A stretch of 61,857 bases of DNA from Bacteroidales bacterium (lineage in GTDB: Bacteria; Bacteroidota; Bacteroidia; Bacteroidales; Tenuifilaceae), in assembly GCA_003818205.1 (NCBI GenBank), contig RPRQ01000024.1, forward strand, positions 1 to 61,857. The letters are read 5' to 3'. Within the stretch, counting starts at the first letter, position 1; every line of letters begins with the position of its first letter. Shown in pieces: positions 8,402 to 17,574 of the stretch. The translations under genes were made by a program, and so were the position numbers. Under the pieces are notes generated by a model. The model saw only the letters and a list, made by a program, of their open reading frames with translations, was not told where the DNA came from and did no database searches.

Positions 8402-10222
8402 TCATTTTTTAATAATCTGTTCAAGTTTCATAATCAGCTGATGAGCGCTATTGAATAGTGAATTCATTTCTGAATCATCGGTTGCTGGTGAAAATCGAGC
8501 ATACTCGCACACCGAGATTATACGCATAAACTCTTCAATATCAATATCATCAATTTCCTTTGCTTTCAATTCAATCCGAGCATTATCGCTAGTTAGATTG
8601 GATACTGGAATGCTTAGTTTATCGGAAAGGTAACCCCACATCGCCTTGTGAATCTCCTCAAAGAACAAATCTCTGCTATTCGTTTTCAGATGCGATTCGG
8701 CAATTAGTAATCGTTTCCGAGCAACCTTATTCGCCTTTTTATTCTTAATGAGCCTAATATCCGAAAGCTCCTTTTGATGCTTGCCCATATAATAGGTAGC
8801 TGCACCAAAGCATAGTAAAAGGAAGATAATTGTTAAATAAAACATCAACGAACCAAAAAAGAAAGTTGAATAAGGTTTAATCCCAAGTTTACCTGTTTTG
8901 ATAAAACGAATATCCTTACCTATGAACTTAATATCCTCTTTACCATACCCATAAACCGAAACAGTTCCTGAATCAGCTCCATCAGATGAGACCCTAACAT
9001 TGTATTCCTCCGATTTTAAGGTTACATATTGAGCCTTTGATGGGTCGAAATAGGTGAACTCAATGGGTGGAATGGTAAAATTACCCGGCGAACGAGGAAT
9101 TGCAACATATTCGAATAGTTTATAACCCGATGCGCCATTGGCTGTAGTTGTTATCTTATCGGTAGTTTTGGGATCGTAAACCTCAAATCCCTCGGGGAAT
9201 TCAACCTTGGGTGAATCAATAAGTTTTATATTTCCACTACCTGAAATTTTAATCTTTAGCGTTATGGCTTCGTTGGTTTTAACTGTTTTCTTATCGAGCG
9301 TTGGTTCAAGTTTAAAACTACCTACTCCTCCTTTAAAGGTTTCTGGGGCGTTTGAAGGTAAATCCATGACATTGATTGTAATCGGCTTACTTACCAATTT
9401 CTTACGATAGGTCTCAACGGAGCCAAAAAAATCATCGAAAATGGATTGAGAACGATTACTGCGTTTTTGGTAGAGCACAACAAGTTCAAATGGATCAATC
9501 TCTAGGTTTTTATTCTTCTGAGGAAAAAGTAGATATTTTTTAATAATACCAACATTGTAAAGCCTTCCATTCACATTCTCACGTTGGAATTCAATATTTG
9601 GAGTGGTTTCAATTTCTTGACTCCAAAAACCATTAAAAGGAGGAAATTTTGAATCCTCAAAATTTGCAAGGGTTACTACTGTATATATCTTGAGGGTAGC
9701 AACAATGGGCTCACCAAGATAAACAGACCTTCTGTTCACATCAACGCTAACAAAAAGTTCAGAATTAGGTAAATCATCCCTTGCTTGTTCTTGTTCCTGT
9801 TGTTCACCACCCTGACCTTGCTGCTGTTGCTGTGCTGAATTATTTTGCTTAATAACCTCGATAGTAATAGTGTTCGATTTTAATTCTTGATTACCAACCA
9901 CTGCAACAGCAGGGTCTATGGTAAATTTGCCCTCTTTGTTAGCTTCAAGGATATATGTATATGAGATGGTTTCACTCTGAGAAACACGACCATTAATAAC
10001 CTGAACGCTTGTACTATGGGATGAACTTGGTCCTGCAAGAATCTCAAAATTCTTAATCTCTGGCGGTGTTAATGATGTTGGTTGTTTGTTAATAGAATAG
10101 GTTAACCGAAATTGCTCCCCAACAGCCACCAAACTTGGAGCATATACCTCGAGTTTAACTTCCTGTGCAAAAGAAAAACTCGTAAGCAGAAATAATCCCA
10201 AAAGTGATAAAATTCTTCTCAT
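8402..10222 (-). CDS. batD: BatD, membrane-anchored aerotolerance protein
   Basis: This 606-residue protein begins with a signal peptide ending in SFAQ. It continues with Ig-like beta domains in the periplasm and a Gln/Glu-rich spacer (about residues 128-150). One strong transmembrane helix lies around 450-475, followed by a ~130-residue helical cytoplasmic domain. This is the standard BatD/oxygen-tolerance architecture. It lies between batC (24 bases upstream) and batE and probably bridges the von Willebrand proteins BatA/BatB in the inner membrane. Its molecular activity is not established for the family. Confidence 0.9.
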   Translation of the reverse strand: MRRILSLLGLFLLTSFSFAQEVKLEVYAPSLVAVGEQFRLTYSINKQPTSLTPPEIKNFEILAGPSSSHSTSVQVINGRVSQSETISYTYILEANKEGKFTIDPAVAVVGNQELKSNTITIEVIKQNNSAQQQQQGQGGEQQEQEQARDDLPNSELFVSVDVNRRSVYLGEPIVATLKIYTVVTLANFEDSKFPPFNGFWSQEIETTPNIEFQRENVNGRLYNVGIIKKYLLFPQKNKNLEIDPFELVVLYQKRSNRSQSIFDDFFGSVETYRKKLVSKPITINVMDLPSNAPETFKGGVGSFKLEPTLDKKTVKTNEAITLKIKISGSGNIKLIDSPKVEFPEGFEVYDPKTTDKITTTANGASGYKLFEYVAIPRSPGNFTIPPIEFTYFDPSKAQYVTLKSEEYNVRVSSDGADSGTVSVYGYGKEDIKFIGKDIRFIKTGKLGIKPYSTFFFGSLMFYLTIIFLLLCFGAATYYMGKHQKELSDIRLIKNKKANKVARKRLLIAESHLKTNSRDLFFEEIHKAMWGYLSDKLSIPVSNLTSDNARIELKAKEIDDIDIEEFMRIISVCEYARFSPATDDSEMNSLFNSAHQLIMKLEQIIKK

Positions 10223-10246
10223 ATCTTTATGTATAGACTTAATTCC

Positions 10247-10966
10247 TTACCAATTTTTCTCAACTCTTATCTTCGCCATTTTTGCTTGTTGCTCTTTCAT
10301 CTTCTGCTGAATCTGCTTCTCATTATTTTGCAAAGCCTCTAACATCCTTCGAGCATCCTCCTGCGACATTTTTTGTTGCTGAGGTTGCTGCTTATTCTTA
10401 TCTTTTTGATCCTGGTTTTTCTTATCCTTATCTTTATCGTCTTTCTTATCCTGATCCTTTTTATCCTTGTTCTTATCTTTATTATCCTTATTGTCTTTGT
10501 TATCTTTATTATCCTTATTCTGATCCTGCTTCTGCTGTTCCTTTAGCATTCGCTGTGCCTCTCCCAGGTTATACTTTGCCTCGGCATCGTTAGGGTTTAA
10601 ACGAAGCGATTTCTTGTATGAATCAATACTCTCCTTCAGCTTCTTCTGCTTTAGGTAAGAGTTGCCCATATTGTAGTAAACATTGGATTTTTGAACATCA
10701 TCAACATTCGCTGATGATAACCCGTCGAGAAGTTTTACAGTCTCTTCCTGTTTATCCTGCTTGTAAAGGGCATCGGCAAGGTTAAAATTACCCTTGAAAG
10801 ATGATGGATTCTTCTCTAGCGCCTTTCGATAGGATATCTCGGAGTTCGTAAAGTCGTCTTTCTTAAATTCACGATTCCCCTGACGGATAGATTTCTTCTC
10901 ATTTTGAGCATTTGCTCCAAATGCCAAAAGTGCTACTAATATTGATGTAAGTGCTAATGACCTCAT
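10247..10966 (-). CDS. batC: BatC: TPR protein with Lys/Asp-rich tail
   Basis: This 239-residue protein has a signal peptide (MRSLALTSILVALLAFGANA) and three or so TPR motifs (YRKALEKNPSSFKGNFNLAD, YYNMGNSYLKQKKLKESIDS, YKKSLRLNPNDAEAKYNLGE). A long low-complexity stretch of Lys, Asp, Asn and Gln (~155-205) precedes a short helix. The start at 10966 is chosen because AGGAGG lies about ten bases upstream and because an in-frame alternative at 10987 would remove the signal peptide from the N-terminus. The start codon lies just after the batB stop, so the two are translationally coupled. It presumably scaffolds the Bat complex in the periplasm. Confidence 0.88.
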   Translation of the reverse strand: MRSLALTSILVALLAFGANAQNEKKSIRQGNREFKKDDFTNSEISYRKALEKNPSSFKGNFNLADALYKQDKQEETVKLLDGLSSANVDDVQKSNVYYNMGNSYLKQKKLKESIDSYKKSLRLNPNDAEAKYNLGEAQRMLKEQQKQDQNKDNKDNKDNKDNKDKNKDKKDQDKKDDKDKDKKNQDQKDKNKQQPQQQKMSQEDARRMLEALQNNEKQIQQKMKEQQAKMAKIRVEKNW

Positions 10967-10967
10967 T

Positions 10968-12011
10968 TTATAACCTCCTATTAACACCGAATAGATTTAA
11001 CTTAGTTAACCATTTATTCTTTCGCTCAAGAATTATAAATTCTAGAATTAAAAGAAATAGTGCTACTGCAAAAAGATACTGAAACTGATCGTCGTACTCT
11101 GAATAAATCTTCTCCTTCATCTCGGTTTTCTGCATCTTATTAATATCATCAAACATTGGAAGTAAGCCTAACTGTGTGTTTGTAGCCCTTAAATATTGAC
11201 CGTTTCCTGCTACTGCAACTTTAGAAAGGGTTTCCTCATCAAGTTTCGATACTACTACATTACCATCCTTATCCTTCCAAAACGATGCTTGATTATCCTG
11301 TGAAGCTACAGGGATTGGCGAGCCTTGGGGTGAACCAATTCCAATGGCATAAACGTATATACCTTGCTCTGCTGCTTTCTTGGCAGCTTCAACAGGATCA
11401 TCCTCATGGTTTTCTCCATCCGATAGTACAACAATTACCTTACTGGTCTCGCTTTGAGGGCTAAATGAGTTAGCGGCCAAGTCAATTGCGCTACCAATTG
11501 CCGTTCCCTGTTTTGGAACAATTCCAGGGCTTATCGATGAAAGGAACATCTTTGCTGAGATGTAATCATTAGTAATTGGCAATTGAACATAGGCATCGCC
11601 TGCAAATACTATTAACCCAAGTCTATCGTTCGAAAGTTTATCGACAAGCCTAGAGATAGCCTGCTTTGCACGCTCCAACCTATTGGGTTGAATATCCTGA
11701 GCCATCATACTATTGGATACATCGAGAGCAATGATTAACTCAATCCCCTTACGTTTTACTTCGGTTAGCTTTGAGCCAAATTGCGGACCTGCTATTCCAA
11801 CAATGATAAGTGCAATGGCAGTGCTTAAAATAATCACCTTTAGCCACCCCCTTTGAAAGGAGAATCCTGGCATCAGCTGCATTAACGTTTCTATGTTACC
11901 AAAACGGTTAATCGCTTTTTTCTGCAATCGTGTAGCAAACCAAAATAATCCGAGTGCAATAGGGATTATGAATAGTAAATACAAGTATTCTGGATGCAAG
12001 AACCTAAACAT
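10968..12011 (-). CDS. batB: BatB: von Willebrand A domain membrane protein
   Basis: This 347-residue protein has two N-terminal membrane helices, a vWA domain and a C-terminal membrane helix. The metal-ion-dependent adhesion site is visible as DVSNS (near residue 95), followed by the Thr in KQGTAIGSAI and the Asp in LSDGEN. BatB is thought to form a membrane complex with BatA that MoxR acts on. It lies downstream of batA (46 bases) and is coupled to batC. Confidence 0.92.
   Translation of the reverse strand: MFRFLHPEYLYLLFIIPIALGLFWFATRLQKKAINRFGNIETLMQLMPGFSFQRGWLKVIILSTAIALIIVGIAGPQFGSKLTEVKRKGIELIIALDVSNSMMAQDIQPNRLERAKQAISRLVDKLSNDRLGLIVFAGDAYVQLPITNDYISAKMFLSSISPGIVPKQGTAIGSAIDLAANSFSPQSETSKVIVVLSDGENHEDDPVEAAKKAAEQGIYVYAIGIGSPQGSPIPVASQDNQASFWKDKDGNVVVSKLDEETLSKVAVAGNGQYLRATNTQLGLLPMFDDINKMQKTEMKEKIYSEYDDQFQYLFAVALFLLILEFIILERKNKWLTKLNLFGVNRRL
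10974..10980 (-). promoter_or_regulatory. strong Shine-Dalgarno sequence for batC
   Basis: On the minus strand TAGGAGG stands nine to ten bases before the ATG at 10966, inside the batB coding end. Such a strong site is uncommon in this window and fixes the batC start. Confidence 0.7.
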
Positions 12012-12057
12012 ATCTTTTCAGTTTACTTTTATCTTTTCACTTTAAACTTTTCACTTC

Positions 12058-13050
12058 TTAAGGAATACTCCTAAAAATGGTTGATCGTAAAGCAAACTCA
12101 AGGGCAATTAACCCTAAGGCAATAAAACCAAAGATTCTAAATCGCTCTTCGCGCTTATTGTGCTCAACCACATCTATCTTTGAACGTTCCAGCTTATCTA
12201 TCTCGGCATAAACCTGCTCAAGCGCTTTATTGTTGGTTGCCCTAAAATATTTTCCACCAGTCATATCGGCAACCTGCTGTAACATCTCCTCATCAATTTT
12301 GACCTCCATTTCCTGATACTGAACCCCAAAAGGAGTTTGTACTGGATAAGGTGCAGTTCCAATCGAACCAATTCCAACCGGATATACCCGAACTCCATAA
12401 CTTTTAGCAATTTCAGCAGCGGTTAGCGGAGCAATTTCACCTCGATTATTAACACCATCGGTAAGGAGAATTACAACACGGCTTAAAGCGTTACTTTCCT
12501 TCAATCTTGATGTTGCCACTGCTAGACCCGACCCAATGGCTGTGCCATCCTCAAGGATTCCCATTTTGATATCCTTGAACATGTTGATTAGAGAGGCATG
12601 GTCGGTGGTTAAAGGGCAAAGCGTAAAGCTCTCGCCTGAAAAAACCACAAGCCCCATTCTATCGGTCTGACGACCGCTAATAAACTTAATTCCTATCTCC
12701 TTTGCAGCCTCTAAACGGTCGGGCGTAAAATCCCTTGCCAACATACTTCCCGAAACATCAATGGCAAGTATAATATCGATGCCCTCGGTGGTAATATTTT
12801 TCCATGTATTGGTTGATTGTGGGCGTGCTAAGACGATAATAATTAAAGCAACAACAATTACCCGAAGGACAAAAAGAAGATGTCTTAGATATACCTTAAT
12901 AGATACCGGTGCTTTTGCAAAACTCTGTAATGTAGATATTTGCAAACTTGCCTTGGAATCTTTTTGGCGAAATATATACCATGCAACCATTGCAGGAACT
13001 AGCAATAGCAGATAGAGGAATTTTGGATGTGCAAATACTAATTGGTTCAT
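12058..13050 (-). CDS. batA: BatA: von Willebrand A domain membrane protein
   Basis: This 330-residue protein has the same layout as BatB: two N-terminal helices, a vWA domain with the metal site DVSGS (near residue 97), EDGTAIGSGL and LTDGVN, and a final membrane helix. BatA and BatB are tandem paralogues in most Bacteroidota. It starts two bases after the end of the preceding membrane-protein gene, so the genes are co-transcribed. Confidence 0.92.
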   Translation of the reverse strand: MNQLVFAHPKFLYLLLLVPAMVAWYIFRQKDSKASLQISTLQSFAKAPVSIKVYLRHLLFVLRVIVVALIIIVLARPQSTNTWKNITTEGIDIILAIDVSGSMLARDFTPDRLEAAKEIGIKFISGRQTDRMGLVVFSGESFTLCPLTTDHASLINMFKDIKMGILEDGTAIGSGLAVATSRLKESNALSRVVILLTDGVNNRGEIAPLTAAEIAKSYGVRVYPVGIGSIGTAPYPVQTPFGVQYQEMEVKIDEEMLQQVADMTGGKYFRATNNKALEQVYAEIDKLERSKIDVVEHNKREERFRIFGFIALGLIALEFALRSTIFRSIP

Positions 13051-13052
13051 TG

Positions 13053-14084
13053 TTAGCTTAACGTTTTATTATCCTGTTCATTCGATAATCCGGCTACTTC
13101 CTCAACTTTATCGTTTTTGACTTCTTCGATAATAACGGTTTCTTTAACCTCTTCAATCGGTTTAGTTTTCTCAACAAAATCGAAAGCAACCTTTAAACTG
13201 TTCTCGTTATCGGAAACAAATGGTGTGTACTTTGCAAACTTAACCAAATCGGCAAGGATTAATGTTTCCTGTAACTGCTTATACTGCTCATCAACAGGGA
13301 ATCCAACGCCTTTTAATCCGAATAAAATCTCATCGGTTGTTTGCTCCATGGCGTTAACCTCATACCTACCCTCAATGTAAATCCTAAGCGTATCAATTAA
13401 TCGGGTGTAGTAGTACTTATGGTTTTCGGAGATATAGAGTTTTTCCTCTTTAATCTTCTCTAACTCCCTTAAAGCAATCACATGCGGAGGGTCAACATGC
13501 TTCTGCAAGAAGCTGAACGGACGATTCTCTCTTCTTCTTTTTAAATAGATAATAAGCAAGAATATCAACGCTGCAAACAATAGTCCTCCAAATGCCCAAG
13601 GTGCAACCTCTTTAATGGTTAAAGGCTCCTCAATGGGTGGTTTGATATCCATAATATCCTTCACCGCTTTATCGCGAGGAATTGTATTCACAACCAATGT
13701 TAATGGTTTCGAGAGTACGGTATCTGTCTTTATTCCATCAGATACAGCAATCCTAAGTTCTGGTAACTGATAGGAACCGCTGTCGAATGAGGTAATAAGC
13801 AGTTTCATTATCTGCTCGTTCTGCTTATTCTTCAGCTTAACCGTTTCAAGAGTTGGTTTACTGACCAGCTCAATGCCCTTCATCAGCGAATCGCTGAGCG
13901 CAGGAAAGGTAACCTTGCATGACTCAGGTACTAAAACAGAAATGGTTAGCCCTACCCTATCGCCTATCAAAACAAAATCATTCGAAAGCGTTGTTTTTAC
14001 TGAGTATGGCGAATCGGAATCCGATACCTGAGCAAAGGCAGCAAAATTTAATAGAAGTAATATGAAAAGTAATCTTGTCTTCAT
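13053..14084 (-). CDS. bat-operon membrane protein of unknown function
   Basis: This 343-residue protein starts with a signal peptide ending in FAQ. It has a ~130-residue beta-rich exported region, a transmembrane helix near 163-185 (APWAFGGLLFAALIFLLIIY) and a helical cytoplasmic domain. It ends in a Glu/Lys/Val-rich tail. The layout resembles a short BatD or the DUF4381-like proteins found beside moxR and DUF58 genes. It lies between the DUF58 gene (11 bases) and batA (2 bases). Its role in the Bat complex is inferred from position only. Confidence 0.8.
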   Translation of the reverse strand: MKTRLLFILLLLNFAAFAQVSDSDSPYSVKTTLSNDFVLIGDRVGLTISVLVPESCKVTFPALSDSLMKGIELVSKPTLETVKLKNKQNEQIMKLLITSFDSGSYQLPELRIAVSDGIKTDTVLSKPLTLVVNTIPRDKAVKDIMDIKPPIEEPLTIKEVAPWAFGGLLFAALIFLLIIYLKRRRENRPFSFLQKHVDPPHVIALRELEKIKEEKLYISENHKYYYTRLIDTLRIYIEGRYEVNAMEQTTDEILFGLKGVGFPVDEQYKQLQETLILADLVKFAKYTPFVSDNENSLKVAFDFVEKTKPIEEVKETVIIEEVKNDKVEEVAGLSNEQDNKTLS

Positions 14085-14095
14085 AGTTCAAATAA

Positions 14096-14983
14096 TTATC
14101 CTCGATGCTTAAAGAGTAGGATTAAAGGTTTAACATAATCCTCATCGGTGCTAATTGAAACCCAATCGACCTTTGACTTAGAGAAAACCGTTTTTAGGTT
14201 CGAACTTGCTTGTTTCCACCAATCGGCATAAACCTTGCGAGTTGCCGAGCTCGAAGTGTCAACCCATTTATAGGTGTTACTCTCCGCATCCTTTAACTTT
14301 ACTAGGCCAACCGATGGCATTTCGGTTTCGCGTTTATCGTAAATCCTGACCCCAACCACATCGTGCTTATTGTTGGCAATGGTTAGCGCATCCTTAAACC
14401 TTGGGTTTGATGTATCGCCCTCTAAATCGATAAAATCGCTTAGAATAAATGCAGTGCATCGCTTTTTAATTGCATTGGTTAGGTATCGTAAGGCTTCGGA
14501 AATATTTGTCTCCTGACTTTTAGGCTCGAACTCAATCAGCTCCCTAATAATTCTTAGGATATGAGTTTTTCCTTTTTGCGGAGGAATAAACTTCTCAATT
14601 CGGTCGCTAAAAAGAATTGCCCCGATCTTATCGTTATTCTGAATGGCTGAGAATGCAAGCACTGCGGATATCTCAGCGATAAGGTTTTTCTTTAAGATGT
14701 TGGTAGTTCCAAACATACGAGAACCGCTAATATCAATCAGGAGCATAACCGTAAGCTCACGCTCCTCCTCAAACACCTTAATGTAAGGGTGGTTGAATCG
14801 GGCAGTTACATTCCAATCGATACTTCGAATATCATCGCCATACATATACTCCCGAACCTCGCTAAACGCCATACCTTTGCCCTTAAATGCGCTATGGTAT
14901 TGCCCTGCGAAGATATGCCTTGACAATCCTCGCGATTTTATCTCAATCTTTCGTACTTTTTTCAGTAACTCGGTGGCTTCCAT
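14096..14983 (-). CDS. DUF58 domain protein of the moxR-bat operon
   Basis: This 295-residue soluble protein has the hallmark DUF58 segment EVREYMYGDDIRSIDWNVTA followed by a vWA-like fold with DISGS. DUF58 proteins accompany MoxR ATPases almost everywhere and are presumed cofactors or substrates of the chaperone complex. The catalytic role is unknown. It is 15 bases downstream of the small secreted protein gene and 11 bases upstream of the membrane-protein gene. Confidence 0.9.
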   Translation of the reverse strand: MEATELLKKVRKIEIKSRGLSRHIFAGQYHSAFKGKGMAFSEVREYMYGDDIRSIDWNVTARFNHPYIKVFEEERELTVMLLIDISGSRMFGTTNILKKNLIAEISAVLAFSAIQNNDKIGAILFSDRIEKFIPPQKGKTHILRIIRELIEFEPKSQETNISEALRYLTNAIKKRCTAFILSDFIDLEGDTSNPRFKDALTIANNKHDVVGVRIYDKRETEMPSVGLVKLKDAESNTYKWVDTSSSATRKVYADWWKQASSNLKTVFSKSKVDWVSISTDEDYVKPLILLFKHRG

Positions 14984-14998
14984 AATACCGAAAACTAT

Positions 14999-15418
14999 TT
15001 ATTTTTTAGGACGAGTAATTACTGTAAAAAACCAATTACCCTTTTTAATAAAAATCTCATAAACATTACCATTGATAGAGTCGTACCATGTAAGCGAATC
15101 TTTTCGCTTATACTTCTTATCAAGTTCACCCTTTATCTTCGAAAATAGCCATGAATTGTACATTCTAGCCGTTGAGGTGCAAATCCCATTCTCATCGAGA
15201 ATGAATAGCAATGTTTGCTCCTCTAGGGTGTTAACATACTTTAAAAAACTCTTTTTACCATTATTAACCTCTTTATCGAAATTGAATCCAGGGTAAGCCT
15301 GCTTAACATTCTGTCGGATATACTGCTTGTGCTGTCCAATAAAGTTCTGAGCAAATCCCGAAATGGTGATAATGCTTACCAACAATAGAAGTAGCAATTT
15401 CCGATAGAAGGTTGTCAT
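14999..15418 (-). CDS. small secreted protein inside the bat operon
   Basis: This 139-residue protein begins with a signal peptide (LLLLLLVSIITISGFAQ). The mature part of ~110 residues is rich in Lys and Tyr and shows no motif I recognise. It lies 6 bases downstream of moxR and 15 bases upstream of the DUF58 gene, so it is expressed with the Bat proteins. It is not one of the classical BatA-E components. Confidence 0.75.
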   Translation of the reverse strand: MTTFYRKLLLLLLVSIITISGFAQNFIGQHKQYIRQNVKQAYPGFNFDKEVNNGKKSFLKYVNTLEEQTLLFILDENGICTSTARMYNSWLFSKIKGELDKKYKRKDSLTWYDSINGNVYEIFIKKGNWFFTVITRPKK

Positions 15419-15424
15419 TCAGCG

Positions 15425-16426
15425 CTATGGTACTTCAACAGTATTTAAAATTTCAGAGATTATATCTTCGGTTGTAATATTTTCAGCTTCAGCCTCGTAG
15501 GTCAACCCAATACGATGACGGAGCACATCGTGGCAAACTGAACGGATATCCTCAGGGATAACATAACCACGGCGTTTAATGAATGCAAATGCCTTGGCTG
15601 CCAACGCTAAATTGATACTTGCCCTTGGCGATGCTCCATAGCTGATCATGGGCTCAAACCGCTCTAGATTATACTGTTTGGGGAATCGTGTTGCAAAAAC
15701 GATATCGAGGATATATTTTTCGATCTTCTCGTCCATATAGACCTCCCTAACAATACTTCGAGCCTTTATTATATCTTCAGTTTTAACAACCTTGTTGGCT
15801 TTTGGGAATGTGCTCAATATATTCTGGCGCATGATTAACTTCTCCTCCTCATGCTTTGGGTAGGTAATCTTAACTTTAAGCATAAAACGGTCAACCTGCG
15901 CTTCAGGAAGCGGGTAGGTTCCCTCCTGTTCAATAGGATTTTGTGTGGCAAGAACAAGAAAAGGTTGTTCTAGTTTATAAGTCACATCGCCAATGGTTAC
16001 CTGACGTTCCTGCATAGCTTCAAGCAATGCACTTTGAACTTTAGCAGGGGCGCGGTTTATCTCATCGGCCAATACAAAATTGGTAAAGATTGGACCCTTT
16101 TTAACAATAAATTCCTCTTTCTTTTGGCTATAAACCAATGTACCGATTAAGTCGGCAGGTAGCAAATCGGGGGTGAACTGAATTCGGCTGAACTTCGCAT
16201 CAATGGTATTGGCAAGCGTGTTAATGGCAAGCGTTTTTGCTAACCCAGGCACGCCCTCCAATAAAATATGTCCATCGGCAAGAAGTCCAATCATTAACGA
16301 TTCAACAAGGTGTTTCTGTCCCACAATCACCTTATTCACCTCCATGCTGATAATATCAACAAACGAGCTTTCAAGACGAATCCTTTCGTTTAACTCTTTA
16401 ATGTTTAATGCGTTAACTTCACTCAT
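15425..16426 (-). CDS. moxR: MoxR-family AAA+ ATPase
   Basis: This 333-residue AAA+ protein is the chaperone-like ATPase that heads the bat operon. Walker A is EGVPGLAKT, Walker B is VLADEINRAP, and sensor 1 lies in ATQNPIEQEGTYPLPEAQ. The C-terminal lid contains YGASPRASI. MoxR proteins act with vWA and DUF58 partners, all of which follow in this operon. The promoter is presumably in the ~300 bases upstream, which also hold a repeat module. Confidence 0.93.
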   Translation of the reverse strand: MSEVNALNIKELNERIRLESSFVDIISMEVNKVIVGQKHLVESLMIGLLADGHILLEGVPGLAKTLAINTLANTIDAKFSRIQFTPDLLPADLIGTLVYSQKKEEFIVKKGPIFTNFVLADEINRAPAKVQSALLEAMQERQVTIGDVTYKLEQPFLVLATQNPIEQEGTYPLPEAQVDRFMLKVKITYPKHEEEKLIMRQNILSTFPKANKVVKTEDIIKARSIVREVYMDEKIEKYILDIVFATRFPKQYNLERFEPMISYGASPRASINLALAAKAFAFIKRRGYVIPEDIRSVCHDVLRHRIGLTYEAEAENITTEDIISEILNTVEVP

Positions 16427-16620
16427 CGTTTTAAAAATTATATCGGTTTATTATTATATGATTAACATTTAACAACCGCAAATTTCACAATTAATACGCC
16501 CCATGCAAGTTAAAAAGAGTTAAAAAGGGTTATGATTTGTGAAGAGTTCCTGATTCCTCATTTCTTATTTCAGAGTTACAGTATTTGAAAGTTATAGGGT
16601 TTTGGGATTTTGTTTAATTC

Positions 16621-16683
16621 ACCACAATAGACACATAGGCCACATAGATTATACTACTGTGTTCCATTGTACCTAATGTGGTT
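16621..16683. repeat. CACATAGG-type periodic module with inverted partner
   Basis: ACCACAATAGACACATAGGC followed by CACATAG has an internal period of about ten bases. After a short spacer it faces a degenerate inverted copy (CTACTGTGTTCC...CCTAATGTGGTTC). It lies in the 300-base gap between moxR and truA and has no coding potential. Confidence 0.6.
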
Positions 16684-16725
16684 CAATCTATAATCACTAT
16701 ACTTTTAGAATTTCAATTCTTAAGC

Positions 16726-16733
16726 TACTTTTG
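16726..16733 (+). promoter_or_regulatory. -7 promoter element of truA
   Basis: TACTTTTG matches TAnnTTTG. It overlaps an upstream in-frame TTG (16731), which therefore cannot be the start if the promoter is used. The GTG at 16749 lies 16 bases downstream. Confidence 0.5.
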
Positions 16734-16748
16734 TATAAATATCAAATT

Positions 16749-17522
16749 GTGAATAATCGCTACTTTATAGAACTCTCGTACCGAGGAACCAACTACCATG
16801 GTTGGCAAATTCAGGAGAATGCCCATAGCGTTCAGGCAGAATTGAATAAAGCATTATCTACACTACTCAAAGAGAACATCGAAACATTAGGCGCAGGGCG
16901 CACCGATACAGGGGTTCATGCCAAATATTTTGTTGCTCATTTTGATTCTACTCGAAATGATTTAAGTGGAAATACATCTTTTCTTTACCATTTAAACCAG
17001 ATACTTCCTTTAGACATATCAATAAAATCTATTCAATTTGTTAGACCCGAGGCTCATGCTCGCTTTGATGCAATATCGAGGACCTACGAGTATATTATTT
17101 GTAGAGATAAAGATCCTTTTTGGCGAGAATTGGCATGGTTGTACTATGGTAACCTTGATGTTGATATGATGCAGAAGGCATCTAAAATGATGTTCAACTA
17201 CAACGATTTTACTAGCTTTAGCAAAGTAGGTTCAGATAATAAAACCTCAATATGTAAAATATTAACTGCTAATTGGGAGGAAAAAGATAATCTTCTCATA
17301 TTCACCATCTCGGCTGATAGGTTTTTGCGAAATATGGTTAGAGCAACCGTAGGCTCTTTGGTAGATGTTGGTAGAAATAAAATTAGCATCGAACGCTTTT
17401 CGGAAATAATAGCTGCAATGGATCGCTCATTGGCGGGCTCATCGGCTCCTGCGGAGGGGCTATATCTTACAGGGATTGAATATCCAAAGACAATTTTTCA
17501 ATTTGAAAATTTGGCAATTTGA
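16749..17522 (+). CDS. truA: tRNA pseudouridine(38-40) synthase
   Basis: This 257-residue enzyme converts uridine to pseudouridine at positions 38-40 of tRNA anticodon arms. The catalytic Asp53 lies in GAGRTDTGVHA. RYFIELSYRGTNYHGWQ at the N-terminus and FLRNMVRATVGSLVDVG near the C-terminus are family landmarks. No ATG start fits. The GTG at 16749 gives the usual N-terminus, while the TTG at 16731 lies inside a -7 promoter element. It is monocistronic. Confidence 0.93.
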   Translation: MNNRYFIELSYRGTNYHGWQIQENAHSVQAELNKALSTLLKENIETLGAGRTDTGVHAKYFVAHFDSTRNDLSGNTSFLYHLNQILPLDISIKSIQFVRPEAHARFDAISRTYEYIICRDKDPFWRELAWLYYGNLDVDMMQKASKMMFNYNDFTSFSKVGSDNKTSICKILTANWEEKDNLLIFTISADRFLRNMVRATVGSLVDVGRNKISIERFSEIIAAMDRSLAGSSAPAEGLYLTGIEYPKTIFQFENLAI

Positions 17523-17574
17523 AAATGTAAAAAGTAATGTAATTTTCAAATCTTCAAATTAAATAATTTTCAAA

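Noticed and set aside
7666-8424. Upstream batE start at 8424
   Set aside because: It would overlap the batD end and place 21 residues before the signal segment. The ATG at 8361 is preferred.
10282-10593. Open plus-strand frame of 103 codons rich in Tyr, Pro and Ser
   Set aside because: It is antisense to the Lys/Asp-rich tract of batC. The unusual composition is a direct consequence of the repetitive codons on the other strand.
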